Of a stretch of 64,000 bases of DNA, positions 35,794 to 44,196 are shown in pieces. The stretch covers positions 9,211-73,210 of the forward strand of contig JBCBNU010000007.1 in NCBI GenBank assembly GCA_039821645.1, in the 5' to 3' direction. The notes beneath the pieces are model-generated. The model did not search any database. It saw only the letters and a list, made by a program, of their open reading frames with translations, and was not told the DNA's origin. Position numbers and translations under genes: made by a program. How positions within the stretch are numbered: the stretch's first letter is position 1; every line of letters starts with the position of its first letter. This stretch comes from CALBPI01 sp039821645. Its GTDB lineage: Bacteria > Pseudomonadota > Gammaproteobacteria > Steroidobacterales > Woeseiaceae.

Positions 35794-36667
35794 TATCTCA
35801 CTGAGTGATAACCCCTGGCTTACTGCCACCGATGGTAGTTTCGACCTCGGCAGGATGGTGACACTCCACGGCGAACGCCTCGATCGAAAGCCGGCCAAGA
35901 AGACCCTGCGCCGTACCGTGCAACGTATCGCGACGGCTCAGCGAATGCTCTACGCGCAAACCAGGTTTGCTGTCCTGCTGGTGTTCCAGGCCATGGACGC
36001 AGCCGGCAAGGACAGCACGATCCGCAACGTGTTGTCGGGTGTTAACCCGGCGGGCTGCCAGGTTTGGAGCTTCAAACGCCCCTCCTCGCTCGAACTCGAT
36101 CATGACTTCCTCTGGCGCACCACCAAACGACTACCCGAACGCGGTCGAATCGGCGTGTTCAACCGCAGTCAGTATGAGGAAGTGCTCGTCGTTCGAGTGC
36201 ATCCCAGTATTCTGGACCATCAACAACTGCCCTACCCCATCGATCTCGACACGATTTGGGATGATCGCCTGCATTCCATTCGTGAACAGGAAGCGCACCT
36301 GGCACGCAACGGCACGGTCATTCTGAAGTTCTTTCTGAATGTATCGCGCGAAGAGCAACGACAGCGATTTCTGGCGCGGCTCTCGGAGCCCGAAAAGAAC
36401 TGGAAGTTCGAACCGAACGACGTGCGGGAACGTCGCAACTGGACGGAATATATGGCCGCCTATCAATCGGCGATCGAGTCCACGTCGAAACCCTGGGCGC
36501 CCTGGTATTGCATCCCCGCGGACGACAAGCGCGCCATGCGTATCGAGGTCGCTAAGATCGTTGCGAGAACCTTAGAGCGCCTGCCGCTCGCATTTCCGGT
36601 AACCAACGCCGCAGATCAGGCAACGCACGATCTGATGCACGCGGAACTGCTCGCAGAGGAAGACTAG
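35780..36667 (+). CDS. Polyphosphate kinase 2 family nucleotide phosphotransferase
   Basis: PPK2 enzymes transfer phosphate from polyphosphate to nucleotides. The 295-residue protein has Walker A AMDAAGKDST, the NVLSGVNPAGCQVWSFKRPS lid region, FNRSQYEEVLVVRVH and Walker B-like TVILKFFLNVS, as in single-domain PPK2 of about 300 residues. The ATG at 35780 has GAGGAG upstream and overlaps the queG end; an earlier in-frame ATG lies inside queG. AMP- or ADP-phosphorylating class cannot be set from the sequence alone. It ends seven bases before the convergent panC stop. Confidence 0.93.
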   Translation: MNAPDISLSDNPWLTATDGSFDLGRMVTLHGERLDRKPAKKTLRRTVQRIATAQRMLYAQTRFAVLLVFQAMDAAGKDSTIRNVLSGVNPAGCQVWSFKRPSSLELDHDFLWRTTKRLPERGRIGVFNRSQYEEVLVVRVHPSILDHQQLPYPIDLDTIWDDRLHSIREQEAHLARNGTVILKFFLNVSREEQRQRFLARLSEPEKNWKFEPNDVRERRNWTEYMAAYQSAIESTSKPWAPWYCIPADDKRAMRIEVAKIVARTLERLPLAFPVTNAADQATHDLMHAELLAEED

Positions 36668-36674
36668 AACGTAC

Positions 36675-37529
36675 TCAATCGGTGAGTGCCACTTCCAGAT
36701 TGTCGATCAGGCGCGCGCGTCCGAGTGTCGCGGCGCCGAGAACCACCCAACGTGCGTCAGTCGGTGAGGATTTTTTCAGCGTGAGCGGATCGCGGATGGT
36801 CACATAGTCGGGCAGGAAGCCCGCCTCCTCCAATGTGGCGCGTGCCTCGGCACGCAACGACTTGTAGTTGCGCTCCCCCGCAATCAGGGCATCGGAGATG
36901 CTTTGCAGTTGTTGGTAGAGCAACGGCGCCAAGGCACGTTCCTCTGCGGTCAGATACTGGTTGCGCGAGCTCATCGCCAGACCATCGGCTTCGCGCTCGG
37001 TCTCGACCTTCACGACGTTCACCGGAAGTGACAAATCTCGCACCATGTGGCGAATCACAAGCACTTGCTGGTAGTCCTTCTGCCCGAACACAGCAACGTC
37101 CGGCGTCACCATGGAGAACAGTCGGCAAACAACACTCGCAACGCCATCGAAGTGTCCAGGTCGATGTCGACCGTCCAACATGCTAGTGATGCCCGGCACA
37201 CTCACGATCGTCGCATTGCGAACGCCGTAGGGATACATCGCTGTTTCATCCGGCGTGAACACCAAATCCGCCCCAACACTCATGAGTTGCCGGCAGTCTT
37301 CCGCGAGCGTTCTTGGATAGGCTCCGAAGTCTTCGTTGGCACCGAACTGTGTCGGGTTCACGTAGATACTAACCACGACGTGGTCGGCTAGCTCAGCGGC
37401 TTTGCGAACCAGCGCAAGGTGGCCCGCATGCAGATTACCCATGGTTGGCACGAACGCGATTCTTGCGCCGGTATCACGCCAGGTCTGAACCTGCTCGCGC
37501 AGCACAGAGACCGCCTGGATAACCTCCAT
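36675..37529 (-). CDS. panC: Pantothenate synthetase
   Basis: PanC joins pantoate and beta-alanine with ATP to give pantothenate for coenzyme A. The 284-residue protein has the adenylation motif PTMGNLHAGH, the FGANEDFGAYPRTL segment, HRPGHFDGVA and FGQKDYQQ, plus MSSRNQYL. It follows panB after 15 bases on the same strand, so both steps of the pathway are co-expressed with a deoxynucleoside kinase and folK upstream. Confidence 0.97.
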   Translation of the reverse strand: MEVIQAVSVLREQVQTWRDTGARIAFVPTMGNLHAGHLALVRKAAELADHVVVSIYVNPTQFGANEDFGAYPRTLAEDCRQLMSVGADLVFTPDETAMYPYGVRNATIVSVPGITSMLDGRHRPGHFDGVASVVCRLFSMVTPDVAVFGQKDYQQVLVIRHMVRDLSLPVNVVKVETEREADGLAMSSRNQYLTAEERALAPLLYQQLQSISDALIAGERNYKSLRAEARATLEEAGFLPDYVTIRDPLTLKKSSPTDARWVVLGAATLGRARLIDNLEVALTD

Positions 37530-37544
37530 CGTGCTATCGAACGC

Positions 37545-38375
37545 CTAGGAGAAGCAGTGTTCCGGAGCCGGATACGAGCGATCGCGAACCGATTCCACAT
37601 AGCGTGCGATCGCCTCAAGCGGAGAATCGGTGCCAGGCGTGTAGTTACGAACAAAACGCGGGGTTCTTCCGAGCGTGATCCCCAGGATGTCGTACAGCAC
37701 GAGTATCTGCCCATCCACGTCCGGGCCCGCGCCGATACCGATGACCGGCACGTCCAGCGCCGCGTTCACTGCCGCACCGAGTTCATTCGGCACGCACTCA
37801 AGCAAAACGATGTCGGCCCCTGACGATTGCAGACGCTCTGCCGCACGGACCATTTCAGCCGCGCGATCGGGCTCCCGTCCCTGAACTTTGAATCCACCGA
37901 TTTTATGAACGCTCTGCGGTTTTAAACCGATGTGTGCACAAACTGGGATGTCGTGACGCGCGAGATGCTCAACGATCTCGAACTGTCCTTCTCCGCCCTC
38001 GAGCTTGATCATCATAGCGCCGCCTTCCTGCATCAGACGCACCGCGTTCTCAAGCGCCTGCTCGGGCGAGGTGTAGCTCATAAACGGCATATCGACCATC
38101 AGGAAAGCGTGGTTAAGGCCCCGAGCGACAGTCTTGGCGTGATAGACCATGTGATCGACCGTCACCGGGACAGTGGTGTCGTGCCCCTGAATCACCATGC
38201 CAAGCGAATCGCCGACGAGTACGACGTCGACTCCAGCACGGTCTACCAATTGCGCAAAACTAGCGTCGTAGGCGGTGATGCAGGCAATCGGTGTTTTGTT
38301 GCCCTTCATCTTGCGCAATGTCGCCACGTTGACGGGCGGGCGATCCATGTCGCGCTGTTCAAGTTGCGTATACAT
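37545..38375 (-). CDS. panB: 3-methyl-2-oxobutanoate hydroxymethyltransferase
   Basis: PanB makes ketopantoate from 2-oxoisovalerate using methylenetetrahydrofolate. The 276-residue protein has ITAYDASFAQLVDRAG, VGDSLGMVIQGHDTT, the MVDMPFMSY stretch and IGIGAGPDVDGQILVLYD, covering the barrel and metal site. The ATG at 38375 opens the frame; an ATG nine codons later is also possible. It lies between the deoxynucleoside kinase and panC. Confidence 0.97.
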   Translation of the reverse strand: MYTQLEQRDMDRPPVNVATLRKMKGNKTPIACITAYDASFAQLVDRAGVDVVLVGDSLGMVIQGHDTTVPVTVDHMVYHAKTVARGLNHAFLMVDMPFMSYTSPEQALENAVRLMQEGGAMMIKLEGGEGQFEIVEHLARHDIPVCAHIGLKPQSVHKIGGFKVQGREPDRAAEMVRAAERLQSSGADIVLLECVPNELGAAVNAALDVPVIGIGAGPDVDGQILVLYDILGITLGRTPRFVRNYTPGTDSPLEAIARYVESVRDRSYPAPEHCFS

Positions 38376-38398
38376 GGCGCGGATAATAGCGCAAGCAA

Positions 38399-39058
38399 TC
38401 AGGCAATGTTGGCGGTAACGGGATTAAAAAAGCGCCGACCACGTGGGATCGCGATGATCTCGTCCAACAGGGCCGCAAAGTCACGATCGTTTTGCACAGG
38501 GTCGAAGGTGGCAGTGTTGACGATCAACAGAGGTGACTCGTCATAGGCATGGAAAAACCGTGCGTAGGCTGCCGTTACGCGCTCGAGAAAAGCCACGTCC
38601 ACCCAGCGGGCAAACGCCTCGCCACGACGCGACAAGCGACCCTGCAGCGCGGGTACCGGTGCTTGCAAATAAATCACCAGGTCGGGTGACGGTGGATCAA
38701 TGGCGACACTGTCACAGACTTGCTCGTAGAGCGCGGCCTCGGCGTTATCGAGCGTCAACTCAGCAAACAAACGATCGCGATCAAATAAGAAGTCTGCAAC
38801 GCGAGTACTGGCAAACAGACTGTCCTGCCTGAGCGCATCCAGTTGGCGAACGCGCTCGAACAGGAAAAACAACTGCGCCGGTAAGGCATTTCCCGGGATA
38901 CCTTGGTAGTAGCGTTCCAGGAATGGATTCGCTGCTCGTTCTTCGAGCACAGGTTCCGCATCCATGGCGCTCGCAAGACGGCTAGCAAGCGCTGTCTTCC
39001 CGACCCCGACAGGCCCTTCGACCACAATCAGGCGCGGCATCTCAGACCCGCTGGTCAT
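38399..39058 (-). CDS. Deoxynucleoside kinase (dNK/dGK family)
   Basis: Members phosphorylate deoxynucleosides for nucleotide salvage. The 219-residue protein has P-loop EGPVGVGKTA near residue 12, the EERAANPFLERYYQ acceptor-side region, FDRDRLFAE (the DRS-like motif of the family) and the LID arginines in RLSRRGE. The ATG at 39058 overlaps the folK stop as ATGA; the longer upstream frame runs inside folK. Substrate preference (deoxyguanosine or deoxyadenosine) is not evident. This position between folK and panB recurs in some gammaproteobacteria. Confidence 0.9.
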   Translation of the reverse strand: MTSGSEMPRLIVVEGPVGVGKTALASRLASAMDAEPVLEERAANPFLERYYQGIPGNALPAQLFFLFERVRQLDALRQDSLFASTRVADFLFDRDRLFAELTLDNAEAALYEQVCDSVAIDPPSPDLVIYLQAPVPALQGRLSRRGEAFARWVDVAFLERVTAAYARFFHAYDESPLLIVNTATFDPVQNDRDFAALLDEIIAIPRGRRFFNPVTANIA

Positions 39059-39600
39059 GTGTTCTCGTCCGTTGCCACCAGCCAATCGGATACGCCTGTG
39101 CTGTCGATGGAAGCGGCATGCCATGCCACCGTTCGCCCATCATGCAATACCAGTTTCGGGGCAACGTCGGCCCACGGAATCAATACAAACGCCCGCTCGA
39201 GAATACGTGGGTGCGGCAAGGTAAGCGCATCGTCTTGCATGGCAACGCCGGGCACGTGCAACAAGTCCAAGTCAATGACACGCGGTCCCCATCGGTCACC
39301 GTCGCGCACTCGGCCCATTGCCTGCTCAATCGATTGCAACGCGGCGAGCAATCCTGATGCGCCCAAGGTCGTCATCAGCGCAACCACTGCGTTACAATAA
39401 TCGCGCTGGTCGCCGGGACCCACAGGCGCTGTGCGGTATTTCGCGGAAGTCGCGAATATTCGTACTGCGTCGATTTCGCAAAGTTGCATTATCGCCTCGT
39501 CAACCTGATCCGAAGGTGTGTCCAGATTGGCGCCAACACCGACATACGCACTGGTCCAATTGTCGCCGGCCTCGACCATCTCAATCGGCAGAGCCGCCAT
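39055..39600 (-). CDS. folK: 2-amino-4-hydroxy-6-hydroxymethyldihydropteridine pyrophosphokinase
   Basis: FolK (HPPK) transfers pyrophosphate to the pterin in folate synthesis. The product has AYVGVGANLDTP near the start, the TSAKYRTAPVG loop, and the signature WGPRVIDLDLL followed by LTLPHPRILERAFVL. ATG at 39600 (181 residues) has a CAGGTG upstream and overlaps pcnB by 20 bases; an ATG at 39579, just after the pcnB stop, is the other candidate. The pcnB-folK order is typical for gammaproteobacteria. Confidence 0.93.
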   Translation of the reverse strand: MAALPIEMVEAGDNWTSAYVGVGANLDTPSDQVDEAIMQLCEIDAVRIFATSAKYRTAPVGPGDQRDYCNAVVALMTTLGASGLLAALQSIEQAMGRVRDGDRWGPRVIDLDLLHVPGVAMQDDALTLPHPRILERAFVLIPWADVAPKLVLHDGRTVAWHAASIDSTGVSDWLVATDENT

Positions 39601-40933
39601 CACCTGACGGCTTGCGACGACGCCGACGGCGCCTCTTGCGTGGCGCCTTGGTACGTGTGGTGTCGTGCCGCATTCCAAAAGACTTCTCGCGCGCGGCACG
39701 ATCCTGCTCTTGAACATCCGTCCAGAACTTCGCGATCTCCTCGTCCACCTCACCGATCTCAGTACGTAGGAGCATGAAGTCATAGGCAGCTCTGAATCTG
39801 CGGTGTTCAAGAAAGCCCATAGAGCGTCCGCCACGCATGCGCTGGAAACGGGGCTGCAACGTCAGCATCTCGCGCAGGGGCACCGTAAAGCGTCGTGGGA
39901 TTGCGATGATCGACTGCTGGCGGGCGAGACACTCGAATGTCGCCTGACCCAGTGCCTGCGTCGGCGTCATGCCATCGTCCTCCTGCAAGGCGCGGGCACG
40001 GGCCTTGATTGGCCACCACAGGAACACCGCAATCAAAAACATCGGCGTGACGGGGCGATTCTCGGCAACCCGCTTATCCGTGTTGTCTAGCGCCACCTGA
40101 ATGAAGCGCTCGAACTTGCCACCATCAGGCGCAGACAGTCCTTTGCAGGCATCGGGAAACAAGACCCGGAACACCGAATGTTCGCGCAAGGCTCGATAAC
40201 TCTTGCTGGCAAACCCTGCCTGAAACATTTTGAGAAATTCGTCGAACAGCCTTGCGGCAGGCACGTCCATTAGTAGACCCCGATGCTCCGCCATGGCTTT
40301 ACGTAAAGGCTCATCCGGTTCGAAATCGAGCTTGGCACTGAAGCGAACCGCGCGCAGTGTGCGCACTGGGTCCTCACGCAAACGGGTTTCGGGATCGCCG
40401 ATCAGGCTAAGTCGGGACCTCTTGATATCGGCAACGCCGCCGACATAGTCCCAGACTGAGAAATCGGCAATGTTGTAGTAGAGCGCGTTGACCGTGAAAT
40501 CGCGTCGCCACACGTCATCATCGATGGCACCGTAGGCGTTGTCACGGAGCAACCGGCCTTTGCCGTCGGATTCGGTTGTGCCCTCCTGCGTATCCCGAGC
40601 GTCCGCCCGAAACGTGGCAACTTCGATGATTTCGCGGCCAAACCGAACATGCACCAAACGAAATCGACGGCCGATGATTCGTGAACTCCTGAACAAGGCA
40701 CGAATCGTCTCGGGCTCGGCATCGGTCGCAACGTCAAAGTCTTTCGGCCGACCACCGAGCAAAAGATCGCGCACAGCCCCACCGACAAGGAACGCCTGGT
40801 GTCCGGCCTCATGCAATTGGTAGAGCACCTTAAGCGCTGCTCTCGATATGTGTTTACGCGAAATCGTGTGTTCCGGCCTTGGAATTATGGTCGGAGAGGT
40901 GCGCGTCGCAACCGGTTCGGTCAACTCTGTCAA
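39581..40933 (-). CDS. pcnB: Poly(A) polymerase I
   Basis: PcnB adds 3' poly(A) tails that promote RNA decay. The 450-residue protein has the class II nucleotidyltransferase motif FLVGGAVRDLLLGGRPKDFDVAT (the DxD at its end), RRFTVNALYY-like RRDFTVNALYYN, the DPVRTLRAVRF segment and a basic Arg-rich tail (KAPRKRRRRRRRKPSG) typical of PcnB rather than of CCA-adding enzymes. The start is TTG at 40933, with no ATG near the conserved region. It precedes folK. Confidence 0.95.
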   Translation of the reverse strand: MTELTEPVATRTSPTIIPRPEHTISRKHISRAALKVLYQLHEAGHQAFLVGGAVRDLLLGGRPKDFDVATDAEPETIRALFRSSRIIGRRFRLVHVRFGREIIEVATFRADARDTQEGTTESDGKGRLLRDNAYGAIDDDVWRRDFTVNALYYNIADFSVWDYVGGVADIKRSRLSLIGDPETRLREDPVRTLRAVRFSAKLDFEPDEPLRKAMAEHRGLLMDVPAARLFDEFLKMFQAGFASKSYRALREHSVFRVLFPDACKGLSAPDGGKFERFIQVALDNTDKRVAENRPVTPMFLIAVFLWWPIKARARALQEDDGMTPTQALGQATFECLARQQSIIAIPRRFTVPLREMLTLQPRFQRMRGGRSMGFLEHRRFRAAYDFMLLRTEIGEVDEEIAKFWTDVQEQDRAAREKSFGMRHDTTRTKAPRKRRRRRRRKPSGDGGSAD

Positions 40934-40980
40934 CCTTGGCTATTTCGTAGAGTTGCCCGAACTATAACAGACCTCGGCCG

Positions 40981-41391
40981 CTATCCTCCTTGCGGGAGGT
41001 TCTGCTCGCATCGAGCCGGCCAGGACTGCATTAGTGGATACTTCTTCAGGTCGAATCCGCCCTCATGCGCAACACTGGTGTACGCATAGAGAGCCACGTC
41101 GGCAACCGTCATTTGGTCTCGGGCGATGAAAGCCGAATCCAGAAGCGCCTGGACCATCACTTTGAGCGCTGCCTCGCCACCCGCCTCTCGATTTGACTCA
41201 CAAAGCACGCGCCCATCCGCGAGGCGCACGGTCGGCACCTTGCCATTCTGGTTCAATCGTAGAAAATCAGTGTCGCGCGTACCGCCGGCCATGATGTCGA
41301 CCTCGCGCCACTCAAACTCGACGCCCGCTTTTTGCAAGGCTTAAATTACCTTGCGACAGTTACCCAAGCGTTGATCACCATAAACTACAAT
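40981..41391 (-). pseudogene. Decayed glutathione S-transferase remnant
   Basis: Reading the minus strand from 41391, an ATT where a start codon is expected is followed by VVYGDQRLGNCRKVI, then a TAA stop at 41341-41343, then in the same frame ALQKAGVEFEWREVDI and NGKVPTVRLADGRVLCESN, the thioredoxin-like half of a GST. The next residues are REAGGEAALKVM and MTVADVALYAYTSVAHEGGFDL, from the C-terminal domain. About 80 residues that normally join these parts, including the start of the helical domain, are missing. A lost start, a nonsense codon and an internal deletion all point to a pseudogene. Confidence 0.82.
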
Positions 41392-41488
41392 CGAGGTATC
41401 CAACTGATGCACTCCTCGCTGTGTTGAGTAGCAAAAGTCTAGCATCCACCTCGCCAATTTCACCCTGTCAACCGAGACGTCCGAAACC

Positions 41489-41941
41489 TTGAATACTCCG
41501 CCCGATTCAGCTCTGAAACCGACCTTACTGCGACGCACGAGCGCGCTCGTCTACGATCTGCTTGGCGTGCTCGCCGTTTGCCTACTCGCGGGCTTTCCAC
41601 CGGTTCTGATCAATGGCGGCGCCATTACAACCGATGACGGGATCGCCTACATTATCTACCTGGCCTACAACCTCGCGCTCGCCGTCGGCTATTTCGCCGT
41701 CTCGTGGCGCCTGAAGCATTGCACACTCGGTATGAAAGCGTGGCGACTGGAACTTGTCAGCGCGGATGGATCGCCGTTCACCTGGCCGCAACTGATCACG
41801 CGCGCACTTATCGGCATCCTCGCCTGGGTACCCGCCGGTGCCGGCATCTGGTGGCAGTACCTGGACGCCGAAGGTCGCACTTGGCACGACCGTGTTTCCG
41901 CGACTCGTATGGTCGTTCTCAGGAAACAAAAAAAGACATGA
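41489..41941 (+). CDS. RDD family membrane protein
   Basis: The 150-residue protein has the RDD pattern: an N-terminal LLRRTSALVYDLLGV with the Arg-Asp pair, three membrane segments (about 22-42, 55-75, 105-128), the CTLGMKAWRLELV loop and the final TWHDRVSATRMV. Function is unknown for most members; ion exchange has been shown for some. The TTG start at 41489 gives the full first helix; no ATG is available upstream of it. It ends five bases before the convergent lptG stop, and relatives often lie beside lptFG. Confidence 0.85.
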   Translation: MNTPPDSALKPTLLRRTSALVYDLLGVLAVCLLAGFPPVLINGGAITTDDGIAYIIYLAYNLALAVGYFAVSWRLKHCTLGMKAWRLELVSADGSPFTWPQLITRALIGILAWVPAGAGIWWQYLDAEGRTWHDRVSATRMVVLRKQKKT

Positions 41942-41946
41942 CACGC

Positions 41947-43011
41947 TCAGCGAATGCGTCGCACGGAAATGACGGTTGCAATGAACAGCAATAATGCTGG
42001 AGCAAGACCCACGAGCGCAGGATTCAGAGCGTATACCTGACCGCTGCTAGACAGCGTGCGACTGACGAGAAAGTACGCGAGCCCGATAAGCACGCCGAGC
42101 AGTAATCGCGCACCGGCGCCACTGCGTCGCAAGGACCCAAAGACAAAACCAAGCGCGAGCACCGGCATCAGCACCACGGCAATCGCGTCGCCGACTCTTC
42201 GCCACAGCTCGGTTGCGTAAGAACGGTTGTCTAATTCGTTGTTGTCCAGATAGGAGAGGTACGCGAGCAAACCGGTGATTGACAGGCTGCGCGGTCGCAA
42301 CGCCGCGATGCCCAGTAGCTCAGCGTCTACGTTGAATCTCTGCAGACGTTGATCCTCGGCCTCCGCCTCAACGGCATACCCATCGAAGCGAGTTTCGGCG
42401 TAGTTTTGCAACACCCAGCCCTCTTCGCCCGACAGCTCCGCTTGGGTAGCGCGCCCGACCGCCTGCAATCCATCGCGGCTGTTCAGCTCGAAAACGAACA
42501 CGCCACCAAATCGCAGCTGACCGTCATTCGACTCGACGTTGAAAATCGTATCGCCATCTCGAACCCAAGTGTTCTGAGTGCCGGTCAGCTCCGAATCGCT
42601 GCGCGCTGCCGAGCGGTATTTGCGCGCAAACTGATCCATTGGGGGCGCGAGATACTCGGCAATCACCGCGCTACCAATGGACAGCACAAGACCTGTGGCG
42701 ACGACTGCGCCAGCCAAACGCCACGCGGAGATTCCCGCAGCTCGCATTGCGATCAATTCACTGTTACCCGCGAGCGCCCCAAGGCCGAGCAATGCGCCGA
42801 GCAGACTCGCGACAGGCATCATATCGACGCCGAGTAGCGGCATCCTCAAGGTCGTATAAAGCAATGCACCGAGCGTGGTGTAGGTTCCCGTGCCGGTATC
42901 GTCCATTTGGCCTACGAACTCGATGAATCCAGCCAGTGCCAGCAACACCAGTAAAGTGAGACCGGCGCCGCCGACGACGGTGCGCATCAAATACCCTGCG
43001 ATCAGCCTCAT
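41947..43011 (-). CDS. lptG: LPS export permease LptG
   Basis: LptG is half of the inner-membrane LptB2FG transporter that lifts lipopolysaccharide to the Lpt bridge. The 354-residue protein has the LptF/LptG layout: helices near 5-30, 55-80 and 95-120, a periplasmic beta-jellyroll domain (about 120-255) and three C-terminal helices. The ATG at 43011 overlaps the lptF stop (ATGA); the longer frame upstream runs inside lptF. Lipopolysaccharide export implies a Gram-negative envelope. Confidence 0.95.
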   Translation of the reverse strand: MRLIAGYLMRTVVGGAGLTLLVLLALAGFIEFVGQMDDTGTGTYTTLGALLYTTLRMPLLGVDMMPVASLLGALLGLGALAGNSELIAMRAAGISAWRLAGAVVATGLVLSIGSAVIAEYLAPPMDQFARKYRSAARSDSELTGTQNTWVRDGDTIFNVESNDGQLRFGGVFVFELNSRDGLQAVGRATQAELSGEEGWVLQNYAETRFDGYAVEAEAEDQRLQRFNVDAELLGIAALRPRSLSITGLLAYLSYLDNNELDNRSYATELWRRVGDAIAVVLMPVLALGFVFGSLRRSGAGARLLLGVLIGLAYFLVSRTLSSSGQVYALNPALVGLAPALLLFIATVISVRRIR

Positions 43012-44099
43012 CCGGTACGCCGCCTTGCAAGAAATTTGAACCAACCGTACTGCATTCCCAGAAGCACGAGCCCCACACTGAGCATCAATGCATGTACGAA
43101 CCACATGCCGATTTCGCGAGGCACGGTGTCGCGCTCAACCCAGACTTTCGCAGCTCCCATGAGGTTGAAGTAGATGATGAACACGAGCACACCGACGGCG
43201 AGCTTTCCATAGCGACCTTGCCGCGGCTGGCTGCGGGATAGGGGGACGGCAAGTAACGCGAGCACCAGTGTCGCGATTGGAATACTGAGCCGCCACTGTA
43301 GCTCGGCACGCGAAAGCGTGTCGGTACTCTCGATCAAGACCGCCAGCGATTGCGCCTCAGGCTCAAGCTCCAACGCCTCCGGCTCGGGCAGCGCAAACGG
43401 CACGCCATACTCGCCGAACGCTATGACCTCGAATGCCCGCTCACCAGGACGCCCCAAATACCGACGACCGTCATTCAAAACGATGATGCGCGAATCGGTA
43501 GACTCGGCCTTTCGCTGCGTGCCGGATCGCGCGACGACCACCTCCACCAACTCACCCTCGCGCCGTTGAAGAAACACATCGCTCAACACGCCTGCAGCGT
43601 CAACATCGCTGGCGAAAATCACACCGGCACCACCCTCAAAAGTCACGAAGCGACCGGGCTCCAGGGCAGTCAGGTCGAGCTCGCGTTCGGTCTGCGCACC
43701 GATCACTTCGATGCGCCGGAGTGACTCGGGCGCCACCACAAGTGCGAGCCATGCGACGAGGGTGGCCAGTGGCAGCGCAAGCCACATCAACGGCCTAAGG
43801 ATGCCTGCAGGTCCAATCCGGCAGGCGAGCATCGCGGGTAATTCACTGTCGCTATACAGTCGTGCCAGCGACAACATGATCGCCAGAAACAGGCCAAAGG
43901 GGATAATGATGGTGAGATATTGCAACGCCGTGAGACCGATCACGTCGAAGACCGCATCTTTCGCCACCTTGTCCTTCGCCGCATCGCCGAGCACCCGCGC
44001 CACTTGGTTGGCAAGAAGAATCAGCAGCAAAACGCCCGAAACACTGACCCAAGTCTGAGCGGTTTCGCGGAAGATGTATCGATCCAGAATACGCAGCAT
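43008..44099 (-). CDS. lptF: LPS export permease LptF
   Basis: LptF pairs with LptG in the LPS exporter. The 363-residue protein begins MLRILDRYIFRETAQTW, typical of LptF, followed by three helices, a periplasmic jellyroll (about 125-260) and three C-terminal helices ending in a basic FLARRRTG. The ATG at 44099 is chosen because upstream in-frame codons run into the pepA leader. It is divergent from pepA across 97 bases, the standard gammaproteobacterial arrangement. Confidence 0.95.
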   Translation of the reverse strand: MLRILDRYIFRETAQTWVSVSGVLLLILLANQVARVLGDAAKDKVAKDAVFDVIGLTALQYLTIIIPFGLFLAIMLSLARLYSDSELPAMLACRIGPAGILRPLMWLALPLATLVAWLALVVAPESLRRIEVIGAQTERELDLTALEPGRFVTFEGGAGVIFASDVDAAGVLSDVFLQRREGELVEVVVARSGTQRKAESTDSRIIVLNDGRRYLGRPGERAFEVIAFGEYGVPFALPEPEALELEPEAQSLAVLIESTDTLSRAELQWRLSIPIATLVLALLAVPLSRSQPRQGRYGKLAVGVLVFIIYFNLMGAAKVWVERDTVPREIGMWFVHALMLSVGLVLLGMQYGWFKFLARRRTG

Positions 44100-44196
44100 A
44101 GTATGATGCACGGCGCCTCGGCGGCGAGGGGGTGATGCGATGGTATCAGGAGCCGGCCGAAGGCGCCCACCGAGCGATCTGCAGGAGCACACAGCC

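Noticed and set aside
41341..41538. A separate 65-codon minus-strand gene upstream of the GST remnant
   Set aside because: Its last 15 codons are the GST N-terminus in frame with the remnant, and the part before overlaps the RDD gene start; it is a piece of the pseudogene.
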